Below, one piece after another: positions 9,224-21,617 of a stretch of 64,000 nucleotides of DNA. The stretch spans positions 4,157,087-4,221,086 of the forward strand of contig OX442314.1 in the NCBI GenBank assembly GCA_949358305.1. The letters run 5' to 3'. How positions within the stretch are numbered: the first letter of the stretch is position 1; each line of letters begins with the position of its first letter. The position numbers and the translations under genes were made by a program. Origin of the DNA: Strigamia acuminata. Lineage: Eukaryota > Arthropoda > Chilopoda > Geophilomorpha > Linotaeniidae. The notes beneath the pieces were generated by a model, which did no database searches, was not told the DNA's origin, and saw nothing but the letters and a program-made list of their open reading frames with translations.

Positions 9224-12046
9224 CGTCTATTAGATAAGCGGATGCCTTAATTTTGAATTCTTCTCTGCATTCTTCGCTGTAGACGTCGCTAGGGAAAGTT
9301 TCGTTGGTCAAGTAGTCATAGAACCTTTTACAGAAGGCGGTGTCGTTCTTCTGAGCTTCAATGAGCTCTTCGCGAGTCGGTGGGACACAGTTCGTGCCTT
9401 TACTCACGTGTGTAACGAAAGCTCGCACAAATTTATCCGAGATTCTGGGTTCGATGGATAAGTCGTAATTTGGTCTGGCATCTTTTGCCGATTGATACGC
9501 CCTCATCCAATATCCGACGTATTTTTCATCGGAAGATTCCAACTTTTCTTTCGGCAGTTCATTCTGTTTTCTGAATTCCCACTTCCTGATCGGGGTGGGA
9601 CAGTAAGCTATCCGAGAATCGTCGTCACCGTCGTCGTCTGGCTCGTCGGGTTCTGAGGCGGGAGCTCTAGAGAGCGCGTCGGCGACCGTGTTGTACTTCC
9701 CTGGTTTATACTCGATTTGTAAGTCGTAAGCCATGAGCTCTAATTGCCATCGAGCCATCCGACCCGACGGTTCTTTAAGGCCCATGAACCACCTTAATGC
9801 CTGATGGTCGGTCTGGACGGTAAATTTTGTAAACTCGAGGTAAGGCCTGAATTTACGAACTGCCCATACGATCGCCAAGCATTCGAGCTCTGTCGCTGAG
9901 TAATTTTTCTCGGCGGCTTGAATTTTTCGGCTGATGAAGATCGTGGGTACTTCTTGTTGTATGCCGTCGATTTCGTGCATCTGCATCAACGCAGCCCCCA
10001 ATCCGATTTTACTTGCATCCGTATGTAAAATAAATTCGCGATTCAAGTCGGGAAGAGGGATGGTTTTGGTGTCGATTAGCATTTGTTTGATTTTGTCAAA
10101 CGCTGCTTCGCAATGGCCGGTCCATTTAAATTTGATTTCGGGGTCTTTCGGCGGGTCCTCCTTTGGATTTATTTTCTGGACAGTCTTTAAAAGATCGGTG
10201 ATTGGGGCCGCGACTTCCGCTAAATGTGGCAGGAGTCGGCCGAAGAAATTTACCATTCCTAAAAAACGTTGTACCCCTTTCACGTCCGTAGGTGCTGGAA
10301 AATCGGTGATTGCTCGTACCTTCTTTGGGTCTATGGATAAGCCATTGACTCCAACTTTGTATCCAAGAAACGCAAGTTCTTTTCGGCAAAACTGGCTCTT
10401 TCCGGGGTGTACGTGGAGTCCGGCTTCTGCTAAACGACGTATTACTTCGTCGATATGTCCGATGTGTTCGTCAAAAGTTTGGGAAACAATAATAATATCG
10501 TCCAGATAAGCCCAGGCGTATTTATGCAGTGCATCGCCTAAGACTTTCTCGATTAGTCGTTGAAACGTTGCCGGAGCATTTACTAGCCCAAACGGCATGA
10601 CGTTAAACATCAATCGGCCCATCGGGGACCAGAAAGCGGTTTTTTCTTTGTCTTCGTTACGGAGTTCGACCTGCCAATATCCTTTCGACAGATCCATCGT
10701 TGTTACCCATTTAAATGGGGCTAGTTCTCGAAGAATAGCTTCGATTGATGGCATCTGGACGGGGTCGATAACGGTAATGGCGTTTAATGGCCGATAATCG
10801 ATACACAGTCTGGGTTCCGATCCTGCGCGCATGACGAGCACTATTCTCATCGCATATTCTCCTAATGCTTCGGACACTATCCCCTTGTCTAGTAAGTCTT
10901 GACAAATTGTCTTGACGATTTCGCGTTTTTGGGGGTTCATGCCCTTGAATGGAACTCGTACTGGCTTATCCGTACTTAATTCTATTTCGTGTTTTACGTA
11001 ATTCGTCTTTCCCGGTTCTTTAGTCAGGATTTTTCGATGTTTTTGTAGCATTTCTTCAAGTAATTTAGTCTGGGTTTCTCCTAGGTTCGCGTCCATGGCC
11101 AGATTGTGAGCCAAATTGTCTTCTTGGAGTCGGGCGTTAAAAGATTTGAAATCGTAATCTTGCACAAATTGCTTCAAATTTCCGCCTTTCCATTCGTCCT
11201 CTTCGTCGTTTGAATCTAGGAGTTCGGTAGGTATTGTCATTAGTCGGGGTTCCTCGCGTTTATCGATATAGTTCCAGGACCTCGTTATGGGGTTTGGCTG
11301 GATCTCCATGATGGCCATGATGTCCATACCCAAGAGTAGGACCGTGTCGTAGGTTGGTAAAACGATGAAAGGATGGGTTATTACGCCGCCCTCCCATACG
11401 ACTTTTGTTGTCAGTACCCCTACTGGGCGCACTTCTCCAGCAGCGGTTTTTACGGCCACATTTTCGCTTATTCCCCGTAGTTTGTCGCGTTGTTTTTTGT
11501 CCAAAGATTCGTATAGATCCGAAGAGATGAAGGATCGGTCAGCTCCCGAATCCAACAAACCGATGAATTTTTTGTCATTAAACTTGATTGTTAACATCGC
11601 GAGTGAATCTTTCCTCTCTTTAGCCAAATTACAATGTAAAATGCGTTTCTTTCGAGGTGGGGCCTCCTCGTAGGCGTGAGGTAATTCTTGGAATATTTCG
11701 GCTATTTTTTCGCCGTCTGCCGTATTAGTGGTTGGGCCACCATATTCGCGTTTTTCTGTGGTGAAGTAAGCCGTAGTAAAATAAACGACCTTTTTCTGTA
11801 GTTCTTTAATTTGTTTTTCTAACCAATTGGTGTTTATCCATTTGGCTTTTAATTCGTCTTCCGAACTTGAGTCGCTAATCTCTTTATTATTCGTTTCAAT
11901 TTCTTTCGATTTTTTATTTTTTAATTCGAGTTTTAATTTGACTACTTCTTCCGTAATTACTTCGTTAATTGCCTGGTTAATTGTCGTATTCGTGGTAAAC
12001 TTTGGGGTTTTGTCTTCCGGGCGTGCAGACAGATTTATTATTTTTT
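8865..12046 (-). CDS. pol: Gypsy-1 pol: protease, reverse transcriptase, RNase H, no integrase
   Basis: The frame is open from the gag stop region to 8865; expression would need a -1 shift at an A6 run (12041-12046). Counting from codon 11627: aspartic protease motif LLDSGADRSFIS (~24-35); RT with DLSKGYWQV, MPFGLVNAPATFQR and catalytic YLDD (~374-377); RNase H with ILHTDASKIGLGAALMQ (Asp ~537), the SATELECLAIVWAV helix and QTDHQALRW, ending VADALSRAP (~655). The usual linker before integrase is present (up to YLIDDGRTRIYHLTE). After it, instead of an HHCC finger and a D,D-35-E core, the frame runs ~90 residues of low-complexity sequence that is the out-of-frame 5' part of ORF3. Integrase was therefore deleted, or is absent from the family. 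All RT and RNase H catalytic residues seen are intact. Confidence 0.9.
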
Positions 12047-12189
12047 CTCTGTCTGCTTTAACCAGTTTTTTGTCAGTTCTTCGAATTTAGCTGTTAGCTT
12101 TTCTAACAATGCGTCGTTTTTGGCGGCTTCCTTCTCTTCTTTCCTCTTCTTTCGTTTTGGACAATCTCTTCTCCAGTGTCCCATCTCGT
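12038..12189 (-). CDS. gag: Gypsy-1 gag, 3' end (after nested insertion)
   Basis: Resumes the gag frame as NEMGHWRRDCPKRK, completing the zinc knuckle begun at 21618. Joined, the knuckle is CNYC-NEMG-H-WRRD-C, a perfect CX2CX4HX4C. A Lys/Glu-rich tail follows, ending NWLKQTEKK and two consecutive TAA stops (12035-12040). The A6 run just before the stop is a plausible site for -1 ribosomal slippage into pol. Confidence 0.85.
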
Positions 12190-14103
12190 TGTGACGGTGA
12201 CGACCACAACTCCCATTTAACAATGGTACCGGGAAGAGATCGCGATAAATAACAGTGAATACAATACGAGATAAATACAAGACAATTTATTGTTGGCAAA
12301 CAATATGCAGTGAGCTAAATTATACATAAGACTAATGCCAACATTTGGCAAGTTAAATCAGCTATTAAACTATACAAAGAATTGGCCAACTGGCCCTAGA
12401 ATAATATCACTACGGGTCTGGAATATGGGAGCGGTTTCCCCATCGCTCGACCTGATTATAGATGTCATCTTAAGCCGGATGGCTGTGTCCTGGAGTCCGA
12501 TACGGCTTCGCTGGTTTCCTTGGTTCGCTGTGTAAACTATCGCACGTCGATAAATCGAATGATCTGAGCATTGCGGTTGACTTTGTCTACACCGCCACAA
12601 CTTTGGGAGGATATTGGTGTAAGTAAATGTATTCATTTACTTATCAATATTCCACTTATGAATTATATTTAATTCATATCGTTGTGAATTCTTATTTAGA
12701 TATTTCGGGAATAAGTTGTCGTCAACTTATCGGTTATATTGAGTTCAATATGAGATTAAGTCTTCTGACTTGATTTTGGTCCAACTGGTTGTCGAGTTTA
12801 AGTTTTGCTGTTATAAATAAAATGAAGATTAAGCTTCCCGTCGCAACACACAATTGCCATCGATTAGAATATACGCCTTGCCATGCAGAACGGTATCAAG
12901 CGTCCCCGGCGTCGCAGCACGGTCGTCCATCGAGTGGTTGACGGTACCACGTACACAGGGGTCGATAGCTCGCGGCTCCGCACAGCAGTTTTATCTCTCG
13001 CGGTACTAATAATAGACCGACTGCTTTGGCATCGAATACCATGAGAATCAGCTTGCCAAACACTTGGTGCTACTCGTGGTTACTGTAAAACAGACTGCTT
13101 TGGCACCATCAGGTGAAGGAACCGATTCTCAACAATACCGATGCTACTCGTGGTAACGGAATACGTTCATACCGAAAAAGACAACTTGGTCCTGTCCGGA
13201 GGATACTGAATTGCACAACGGCGGGTTCTCCTTCGGCGTCGCAACCGTAGACTGTAACATTTATGCAACATAATAATCCCAGCACTTCGACTTCAATTGC
13301 CGGCGGTGGCATGATTCTGTAGAATCATGCAACGGTTCTTTGCGAATAAATCAACAAAGAACCAAAAGGTTTTTTACGTGAACAACGAATCATACTTCTT
13401 AAGTAACAATACCAAACAGAAATAATCAAACAGAGCTGCGGAATGGCCGATTGTTTGGGTTTATATAACCTGACTGGATTTAAGGATTAATCCAGTCATC
13501 CAATTGGAACATGGGTTCCACGAATCCCTCCAATCCCGTATCACCGGAAGTGGATACGGAGGAGCATTTATGCAAATTATGCTAATCCTTGTTACAACCG
13601 GAACTGGATACCCAGGACCGGAAATGGGTTCCACCAATCAGATTGATCGGTTGACCGATTGATCGCTAAACATTCTGTCCCGCAGAAATGGAAGTTACAT
13701 TGTATTTAACAATGTCAGATACTTAATATATATTTATATTAATATTTAACACAATTTATTCACTTGATTAAATATACGTTTATATTTAATCATGAGGTTT
13801 TCAAGTTCGTATTCGAATTTATCGCTAATTGCGATCGCGCCATCTAGTGGCAATATGGAGCATTGACAAATGCGGGTTTTAGCAGACGAATCTTCGTAAT
13901 TATGCCGTGATACTTTAGTATCATGTGGAAATTAGTGTTTATTCTTAATAAACGAACATCTTTGTATTTGAAACATCATAAATGACTTTATTCTAGACAT
14001 TTATCAGTTTTACACAGAATATTGTAAAAATACCATCATATTGGCGCAACAGCGCTTTCTTGATAGAAAATAGGCATTTATAGCCATTGTAAACCGTCAT
14101 ACA
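12190..14103 (-). repeat. Element A 3' LTR
   Basis: 1914 bp; plus-strand start TGTGACGGTG, end CCGTCATACA. It holds a TATA-type core (TTATATAAACCC on the minus strand near 13466-13477) preceded by TTTCCGG words and CCAAT boxes, and a doubled CCACGAGTAGCA motif. The short frames inside (for example 12370-12636 and 13109-13312) recur in all four LTR copies simply because the LTRs are copies. Confidence 0.95.
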
Positions 14104-14696
14104 TCCCCCTTAATAACACAACTATATAATATTTTATAGAGTTTTCGTTATTCTCCTAATTAGCATAAATGCTATTTTCGGACTTGATGTATCTTGGAGA
14201 TACCGTGACTTCCAATTTCGAATTTGAGTTTACATAAACTAACTTGAATTATCTAAGTTCTGATTTTCTGCCGAAATAATCTTTTCTAATAGCCTAAATT
14301 CAAGTCCAGAATTTATTTCCAAGTCTTCTTTTTGAAGAAACTTTCGTCATACATAAAATCATCATTTGTGTTATCACAAAATATTTATTTCATATGCCTA
14401 GTCAGATGTATCGCTATAAATATACAATAAATAGCTTTTAGATGATAAGAGTTGACAATTTAAGAATCAAAATGTCCCCCTTAATTGTCATGACCGGAGT
14501 CACTTGGTATTCTTTGTACAATTGACTAATTTTAATTTAAACTAGTTGTCTTTTAATACTGTAATATTACTTTTCGAGAATTGTTAATTTTAACTTTATA
14601 TTTTGTCCCCCTTTTCTTTAGAAGAGAGGTCATGATTTTTAGAAGAGGATTTTCTGTTTACACTATAATCGGGGAATCTTTGTGTATCATATCATG
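14104..14696 (-). other. Element A 3' untranslated region with purine tracts
   Basis: Between the ORF stop and the 3' LTR. On the minus strand AAGGGGGA-type purine tracts occur next to the LTR (14104-14111), near 14475-14482 and near 14605-14612. The rest is AT-rich without a gene. Confidence 0.7.
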
Positions 14697-16178
14697 TTAA
14701 TCAACATGATTCTTTGCTAAATATTGAGCTCGCATATTTGCGAATTTCCGAGATCTCTCAGCCTGCTGTACTGATTTCTTTCGACGTTTTTCCTTTGGGC
14801 AGTTACATACAGTGTACTGACTTGGCAGTGTAAATGACCGTGACGACCCAACTTTTTGTTTTAGGTCATCTCTGGAAAACCATACATGAATGGGACCCTC
14901 ATTGGAAAACCATACGTGGAAAGGACCCATATTTGGAATTGTGAAATCCCGCAACAAACGAGGGGATCTATATTTGACTCTAAGTCGTGGAACTGATGAT
15001 TGGAAACCTGGGTTTTCAGTCAGTTTTTGAACATGTTGGTTTGTATTTGAAGTTTCTTCATCACCAGCTGGACTTGGTGACCGAAAACGCTTTTTTGAAG
15101 TTCTTAATTCCTCTCGTTGAGATGAATTATTCTGGATATTGCAGGGTTGCTTTCCAGACGCAAATTGTTGTATCTCCGTCAGATTGACGACTGGGACGGG
15201 TTTTAGTCGTTGGTTACGGTATTGATTTCGAAATACGAATTGTTGCGCTTCGTTTATATTTTTAAATTCAGCTGAATTTAACTGGTATTGTTTACAATAC
15301 TGTTCGAATTGATACCGGATCTCCCGTGGGTTAGTCAAAAAACTTTCTTTTTTAGGTTTAAAATCATTCTCATTATCGTGTTGGTAATACTTTTTCAAGG
15401 GAAAAGTTTGCTTGACTTTTTTTCGATTTGAAATGGGCGTTAGGTAGAATTGTCTTGGCTGGGGACTCTTCTTGGTAGACAAATCATACGTCCGCAAACA
15501 TGAGTTTGTGATCGGCGATCGGGCACGTTGTTGTACGTTATTTGACTGCAAATGTTTGTTTGGAGTCCGAATATCTTTCCTTTGCGTTGATATTGGTGGC
15601 CCAAAACTTTTGTTTACGGTTCCCAATTCTTTTGATAGCGGTAGGTTAATCGACAGATTAAGGCTAGCCACATATCGTTGTGCTTCAGCTGGATTAGCAT
15701 ATCGAACTGAAATTAGCTGATCTCGATTGTAAACGAGTTTTAATTTGTTCTGAACAACCGACTGGTTAGTTAACGAACTCTCTGGATGAGAATTATTAGG
15801 TTTATAATTCTCTTCCCCCTTATCTACCGAATTAGGTGGTTTAAACTTTTCTAACTTAGATCCCCTACTGGATGTTTGAAACATAGTATGAGAATCTTGA
15901 TTCACTAAGTTTCGGCTGTATGTTTGTGGATTCCGTACTGGATCTTGATGTGAAGATTGAGATTGGGTACGATCTCGCCAGTTCCTAGCTTTTACATAGT
16001 CTGAAGCTTCGATTATATTTTTAAACTTGGTTTTATCCAGTCCATGACGATTACAATACAGAGTAAAATGATCGGGAATCTTTTCTGTTTGATCGCCAAG
16101 TGGTACAGAACTTAAATTTAAGTTTGTCTGCTTATTATTTCCTTTTGGATCGATCATATTCAATGGTTTTTGAGCCAT
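14697..16178 (-). CDS. Element A ORF, basic repeat protein of unknown function
   Basis: 493 codons from the ATG at 16178 (MAQKPLNMIDPKG). I do not recognise the family. Numbering here is from a TTG four codons upstream (subtract four for the ATG). There are three related ~35-residue units. The first (~41-72) has FTLYCNRHGL...FKNIIEASDYV. A diverged one (~150-178) has YANPAEAQRYVASLN. The third (~292-327) has FEQYCKQYQL...FKNINEAQQFV. The shared core is YC-x4-L-x4-FKNI-x-EA-x2-[YF]V. Near the C-terminus GPFHVWFS and GPIHVWFS stand side by side (~422-439), then a CNCP-basic segment (KEKRRKK) and a basic tail. It is rich in Asn, Gln, Lys, Arg and Ser, with no membrane segment and no zinc knuckle. 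It lies at the 3' end of the element, not in gag position. It differs from copy B at four residues. Confidence 0.8.
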   Translation of the reverse strand: MAQKPLNMIDPKGNNKQTNLNLSSVPLGDQTEKIPDHFTLYCNRHGLDKTKFKNIIEASDYVKARNWRDRTQSQSSHQDPVRNPQTYSRNLVNQDSHTMFQTSSRGSKLEKFKPPNSVDKGEENYKPNNSHPESSLTNQSVVQNKLKLVYNRDQLISVRYANPAEAQRYVASLNLSINLPLSKELGTVNKSFGPPISTQRKDIRTPNKHLQSNNVQQRARSPITNSCLRTYDLSTKKSPQPRQFYLTPISNRKKVKQTFPLKKYYQHDNENDFKPKKESFLTNPREIRYQFEQYCKQYQLNSAEFKNINEAQQFVFRNQYRNQRLKPVPVVNLTEIQQFASGKQPCNIQNNSSQREELRTSKKRFRSPSPAGDEETSNTNQHVQKLTENPGFQSSVPRLRVKYRSPRLLRDFTIPNMGPFHVWFSNEGPIHVWFSRDDLKQKVGSSRSFTLPSQYTVCNCPKEKRRKKSVQQAERSRKFANMRAQYLAKNHVD

Positions 16179-19100
16179 AAAAAAATTCAAAATCTGACGA
16201 TTTTAATTCTTTAATTTATAAAGAAGACGAATATAATACACTTTTCAACAAGAAACACTTCTAAACTTTACTTTTGACAAAATAAAATTAAACTTCGCGT
16301 TTGTTTGACACGTGTTAGCTTTTGCAGGTTACACGGCACACAAAATTCGAATCGTGACTGAAATCGGGACGGCGTGGTCAAGATGACTCTGGAACACGTC
16401 TTCTGGTCTGGTCTGGATGCGAATGATCAGTATCTGATCTGGTCCTCCTTTAATAGCAGGGGGCTGGGGATCCCTAGATCTCCCAACTTCTGATTGGCGG
16501 ATGTTAGTGTCGGCCAATGGTATAAAGGACGTTACATCTATTTAGTAGTTCTCTACTAAGTCCGTTCCCTTCGAGATTCAATTTTACCGATAAAATAAAA
16601 TTCCTTCGGGAAGACATTCGTAAAATATTGTATTTTTCAAATGAAAATAAAATAAACTTACTTCAATCTTCTTGAACTTTGGGATTTTTACCAATCCAAA
16701 TAATTAAATAACTTTTCTTCAAAAAATATTTTTCTTTTAATTATTCCGTTAGTGTGTGATATCGTTACAACCACAACTTTAATAAAGTTTTCTCAAACTC
16801 TCAATTTTTCTTATTCTTATTCAATTATCGTTCAAATAATCATTCCTTTGTAATTGAAATCTATTTTCGATTCCCAACATTGTGTATTCATTTCCAATAG
16901 GAAGAATAATTTGACCAAGTCTTTACTTTTTCGGGTTTAAATTCCATTTTTCGAGTGTGAAAAAATAAATTTTCACCATCCATCTCCCCCTTTTTTAACA
17001 AATTTTTTTAACAAATAAAAATTCGTTAAAATTCTTTAAATTTGTTTTGCGAGAAAAATTATCTAATTCTCTAATCTTCCAAAAGAAAATATTCGAAATT
17101 TTACTTTAAACGATAAAGTTATTGGTACAAATGTGTACTTGTTTTTCGGGAGAAAACTATTCGACAATCCTTTAGACTTTTGGGTAAAAATTATTCATCA
17201 AATCTTTCTTTTTTGATGACAATTGCTTTGATTTTTCGAAAGAAAATATCTAGCTAAATTCCACTTTTCCTGAGCGGACAATTGTTTTCACAATTAGTTA
17301 TTCCTTTGCGATATTTACGAAGGACGTGTCTTTGATTATTCGTTTTAATAATTTTCGTCCCCCTTATCTCTAATAACGAGATGTTTTTGCAGAGATCTTT
17401 TATCTTTTGAATGAAAGAATATTTAAATCTCAATTGTCGTAAATACCTTCATCTGCTGCAGCATTTCCTCAATTTGAACTTTTCAAATGAAAAGGCAAAT
17501 CTGGAGAACTTTCACTGTCAAACTTCTATTCCTATCGCGCCAAAATTCGTAATTCACTGGTTTGGAATTCCGTATAACACGTGACACAATAACAGTATCG
17601 ATGTCACAATTAAGCAGTTTACTACTCGGTCCGCGCGAGGACATGTAAATTACTTTTTTCCGATAAAAATAATTTTTCTTTGAAAAATATTTGAAATTGA
17701 TTTTTCACAACTACTTTTGAATGAAATAAAATGAAGTTATTCCAACTTTTCGTTAATTGCTCACACATAACATTCCCTTTACTGTGGGATTTGCATCGAA
17801 ATTCCATTTTTAAAGAACCTTTCTTTTACTTATCGCAAATAAAACATATTCAATCGTTTTTCTGATTAAACTTTAACACGTAAATTACGAACGAAATATA
17901 TGATGACATTCCATTAACCTTTAGGAAAATTGACTAAATTCTTAATTTTTAGAGAAAAATAATGTATCTAGAATCTTTCCTTTTCCGAATAAAATCTATG
18001 TTCAAAATAGAAGATAAATCTTGTGCAATTCTTAGTTTTTTCGAATGGAAAAATACAACTTTTCATCAGCGGTGATTTATTTGATTTTTCCGAAAGAAAA
18101 ATAATTACTTTGAAACTTATTTTCTTCGTTTAAATCAGCTATCTGATTTTAAAGCTTCAATCCAATTAAAAAATATTCGCTCCGTAAATATTTCATGTGG
18201 CAAAGTTCATAGCCACAAATGGATTTGTTATTCCGGTTTTAAGAAATCATGTGGGAAAATGTCCGATTAGATTACTAAAAATATTCGTTGTTTTTCAAAC
18301 AGCTAAATTTCATTTAGAAATTCTCAAAATTTGGGAGACCCAAATATCGTTGGAAACTTAAAACACTGTTAAATTTCCGAAAGGAAAGATTGAATGAAAT
18401 CCTTTTACTTTTCCGAGGGAAAGCGTTTATCGTGATTCGTAACTTTCAATGTAAAAAATACTATTCTACGTGGTCGGCAACTTCATTCGCCGCCATTTTA
18501 TATTTTCTTAATTTCCATTGTCCCGAAGGAAAAAATGTACTTTTTGTGAAAATAGTTAATTCCTTCAAATAAAGGTAATATTCATTTCGATTTGCAAATC
18601 TTTTCTGCGAAATGGAGTGTGTTGTTTTTCTCCAACAACTAAATTATCTTTGGTACCGATGGCAGTGGAAAAATTAGTTCGCGACACTTAAATAAATCTC
18701 TACGAACCTTCTGTAACATTTCTCCGCTGTCTTTTATCTGTTGTCCGCCATAATTTCCAAGCATTCGTTCGCACCTTGCGTTGAAGGTTTGAGTAGCTTC
18801 CCTGCTGCGTTTGATACGGAGATCGACGCGTATTGCTATGGCGCGTGGTCGCTGGCTATCGGTGTCGACGTACAGTTACAAGAAACTTAATTTCTTGTAA
18901 ATATTTCCAAATAGTTGCGGTGTTTTCTTCGTTTTAACTTTTCAGGTGGAAAGATAAATTCGTAAGAAGTCCGCCTTCTAAACTTGTATGTTTTTAGCTT
19001 TTCGAAATAAAACAAACTTCGAAAAAAATATCTGTATTCTTATTTCACTCGAAACTTTTTTTTGATTTCTTATTTAAAATACTTCGTATTCCTTAAATTG

Positions 19101-19682
19101 TCGAACGAAAATAGTAAAGAGAGTTCACTAAACGTTTCCATTTCGTCAGTTTAACTTTTCACATGAAAATATAAACTGAAAATCTATTTGTCTGTTTTAA
19201 CTAAAATTTTTTTGTTAATATCGGATTCAAGATTCGCTTTTGCAATTCGATCGAATTAATTTGCAACCTATTTCAGTGATCGTGTGATAGGTCTATAACT
19301 TCCGAAATTCCTAGTTAAAGGACAGTTTTGGTGTTTCTCAAGAAAATAAACATGGTTTGAAACTGGTCTGTTTTTTAACTAAATCTTTTAGTTAAATATT
19401 TATCTCAAAATTCACTTTTACAATTCTATCGAATTTAATTGCAACCTAATCTCGGTGGGACCTCCACGTGTGAGATTAGGTGGTAGTCTTTGAAATCCCT
19501 AAAATCTTCAAACGAAAATAATGAAGGAAAATCTACTACGTATTTCTATTTCATCAGTTTAACTTCTTCACATGGAAATATAAACTGAGAATTTAATCTG
19601 TCTATTTTTAACTTAAATCTTTTAGTTAAATATTTATCTCCAATATTCACTGTTGCAATTCAATCGAATTTAATTGCAACCT
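16179..19682 (-). other. Element A leader, AT-rich with hairpin array
   Basis: Non-coding leader of A between primer site and ORF, the reverse complement of 37654-41156 with few differences. It contains the same short inverted repeats (TTTTC-loop-GAAAA class), three degenerate ~200-240 bp repeats next to the primer site, and a small GC-richer island (18750-18880). No frame longer than ~60 codons is supported. Confidence 0.75.
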
Positions 19683-19701
19683 AATCTCGGTGGGACCTCC
19701 A
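19683..19701 (-). other. Element A primer binding site (tRNA-Gln)
   Basis: Minus-strand TGGAGGTCCCACCGAGATT is complementary to the 3' end of eukaryotic tRNA-Gln (AATCTCGGTGGGACCT plus CCA), from my memory of that tRNA. It is 2 bp from the LTR end. A second exact copy of the motif is at 19448-19466. Confidence 0.85.
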
Positions 19702-19703
19702 CG

Positions 19704-21617
19704 TGTGACGGTGACGACCACAACTCCCATTTAACAATGGTACCGGGAAGAGATCGCGATAAATAACAGTGAATACAATACGAGATAAATACAAGACAAT
19801 TTATTGTTGGCAAACAATATGCAGTGAGCTAAATTATACATAAGACTAATGCCAACATTTGGCAAGTTAAATCAGCTATTAAACTATACAAAGAATTGGC
19901 CAACTGGCCCTAGAATAATATCACTACGGGTCTGGAATATGGGAGCGGTTTCCCCATCGCTCGACCTGATTATAGATGTCATCTTAAGCCGGATGGCTGT
20001 GTCCTGGAGTCCGATACGGCTTCGCTGGTTTCCTTGGTTCGCTGTGTAAACTATCGCACGTCGATAAATCGAATGATCTGAGCATTGCGGTTGACTTTGT
20101 CTACACCGCCACAACTTTGGGAGGATATTGGTGTAAGTAAATGTATTCATTTACTTATCAATATTCCACTTATGAATTATATTTAATTCATATCGTTGTG
20201 AATTCTTATTTAGATATTTCGGGAATAAGTTGTCGTCAACTTATCGGTTATATTGAGTTCAATATGAGATTAAGTCTTCTGACTTGATTTTGGTCCAACT
20301 GGTTGTCGAGTTTAAGTTTTGCTGTTATAAATAAAATGAAGATTAAGCTTCCCGTCGCAACACACAATTGCCATCGATTAGAATATACGCCTTGCCATGC
20401 AGAACGGTATCAAGCGTCCCCGGCGTCGCAGCACGGTCGTCCATCGAGTGGTTGACGGTACCACGTACACAGGGGTCGATAGCTCGCGGCTCCGCACAGC
20501 AGTTTTATCTCTCGCGGTACTAATAATAGACCGACTGCTTTGGCATCGAATACCATGAGAATCAGCTTGCCAAACACTTGGTGCTACTCGTGGTTACTGT
20601 AAAACAGACTGCTTTGGCACCATCAGGTGAAGGAACCGATTCTCAACAATACCGATGCTACTCGTGGTAACGGAATACGTTCATACCGAAAAAGACAACT
20701 TGGTCCTGTCCGGAGGATACTGAATTGCACAACGGCGGGTTCTCCTTCGGCGTCGCAACCGTAGACTGTAACATTTATGCAACATAATAATCCCAGCACT
20801 TCGACTTCAATTGCCGGCGGTGGCATGATTCTGTAGAATCATGCAACGGTTCTTTGCGAATAAATCAACAAAGAACCAAAAGGTTTTTTACGTGAACAAC
20901 GAATCATACTTCTTAAGTAACAATACCAAACAGAAATAATCAAACAGAGCTGCGGAATGGCCGATTGTTTGGGTTTATATAACCTGACTGGATTTAAGGA
21001 TTAATCCAGTCATCCAATTGGAACATGGGTTCCACGAATCCCTCCAATCCCGTATCACCGGAAGTGGATACGGAGGAGCATTTATGCAAATTATGCTAAT
21101 CCTTGTTACAACCGGAACTGGATACCCAGGACCGGAAATGGGTTCCACCAATCAGATTGATCGGTTGACCGATTGATCGCTAAACATTCTGTCCCGCAGA
21201 AATGGAAGTTACATTGTATTTAACAATGTCAGATACTTAATATATATTTATATTAATATTTAACACAATTTATTCACTTGATTAAATATACGTTTATATT
21301 TAATCATGAGGTTTTCAAGTTCGTATTCGAATTTATCGCTAATTGCGATCGCGCCATCTAGTGGCAATATGGAGCATTGACAAATGCGGGTTTTAGCAGA
21401 CGAATCTTCGTAATTATGCCGTGATACTTTAGTATCATGTGGAAATTAGTGTTTATTCTTAATAAACGAACATCTTTGTATTTGAAACATCATAAATGAC
21501 TTTATTCTAGACATTTATCAGTTTTACACAGAATATTGTAAAAATACCATCATATTGGCGCAACAGCGCTTTCTTGATAGAAAATAGGCATTTATAGCCA
21601 TTGTAAACCGTCATACA
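19704..21617 (-). repeat. Element A 5' LTR
   Basis: 1914 bp, no difference from 12190-14103 noticed on reading, so the insertion of A is very young. The core promoter (TATATAAACCC, minus strand near 20980-20991) lies about 625 bp from the LTR start. Confidence 0.95.

Larger units (their letters stand above)
12190..21617 (-). mobile_element. Element A: non-autonomous LTR retrotransposon with single unknown ORF
   Basis: 9428 bp with 1914-bp LTRs (12190-14103 and 19704-21617) that look identical. In element orientation: 5' LTR, CG, tRNA-Gln primer site, ~3.5-kb AT-rich leader, one ~493-codon ORF, several purine tracts, 3' LTR. There is no gag, protease, RT or integrase. It is inserted in the Gypsy-1 gag zinc knuckle. 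The flanks share AAC but I cannot resolve a clean 4-bp target duplication. A near-identical copy (B) in the opposite orientation lies at 35731-45134. It belongs with LARD/TRIM-like non-autonomous elements but carries a private protein. Confidence 0.9.
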
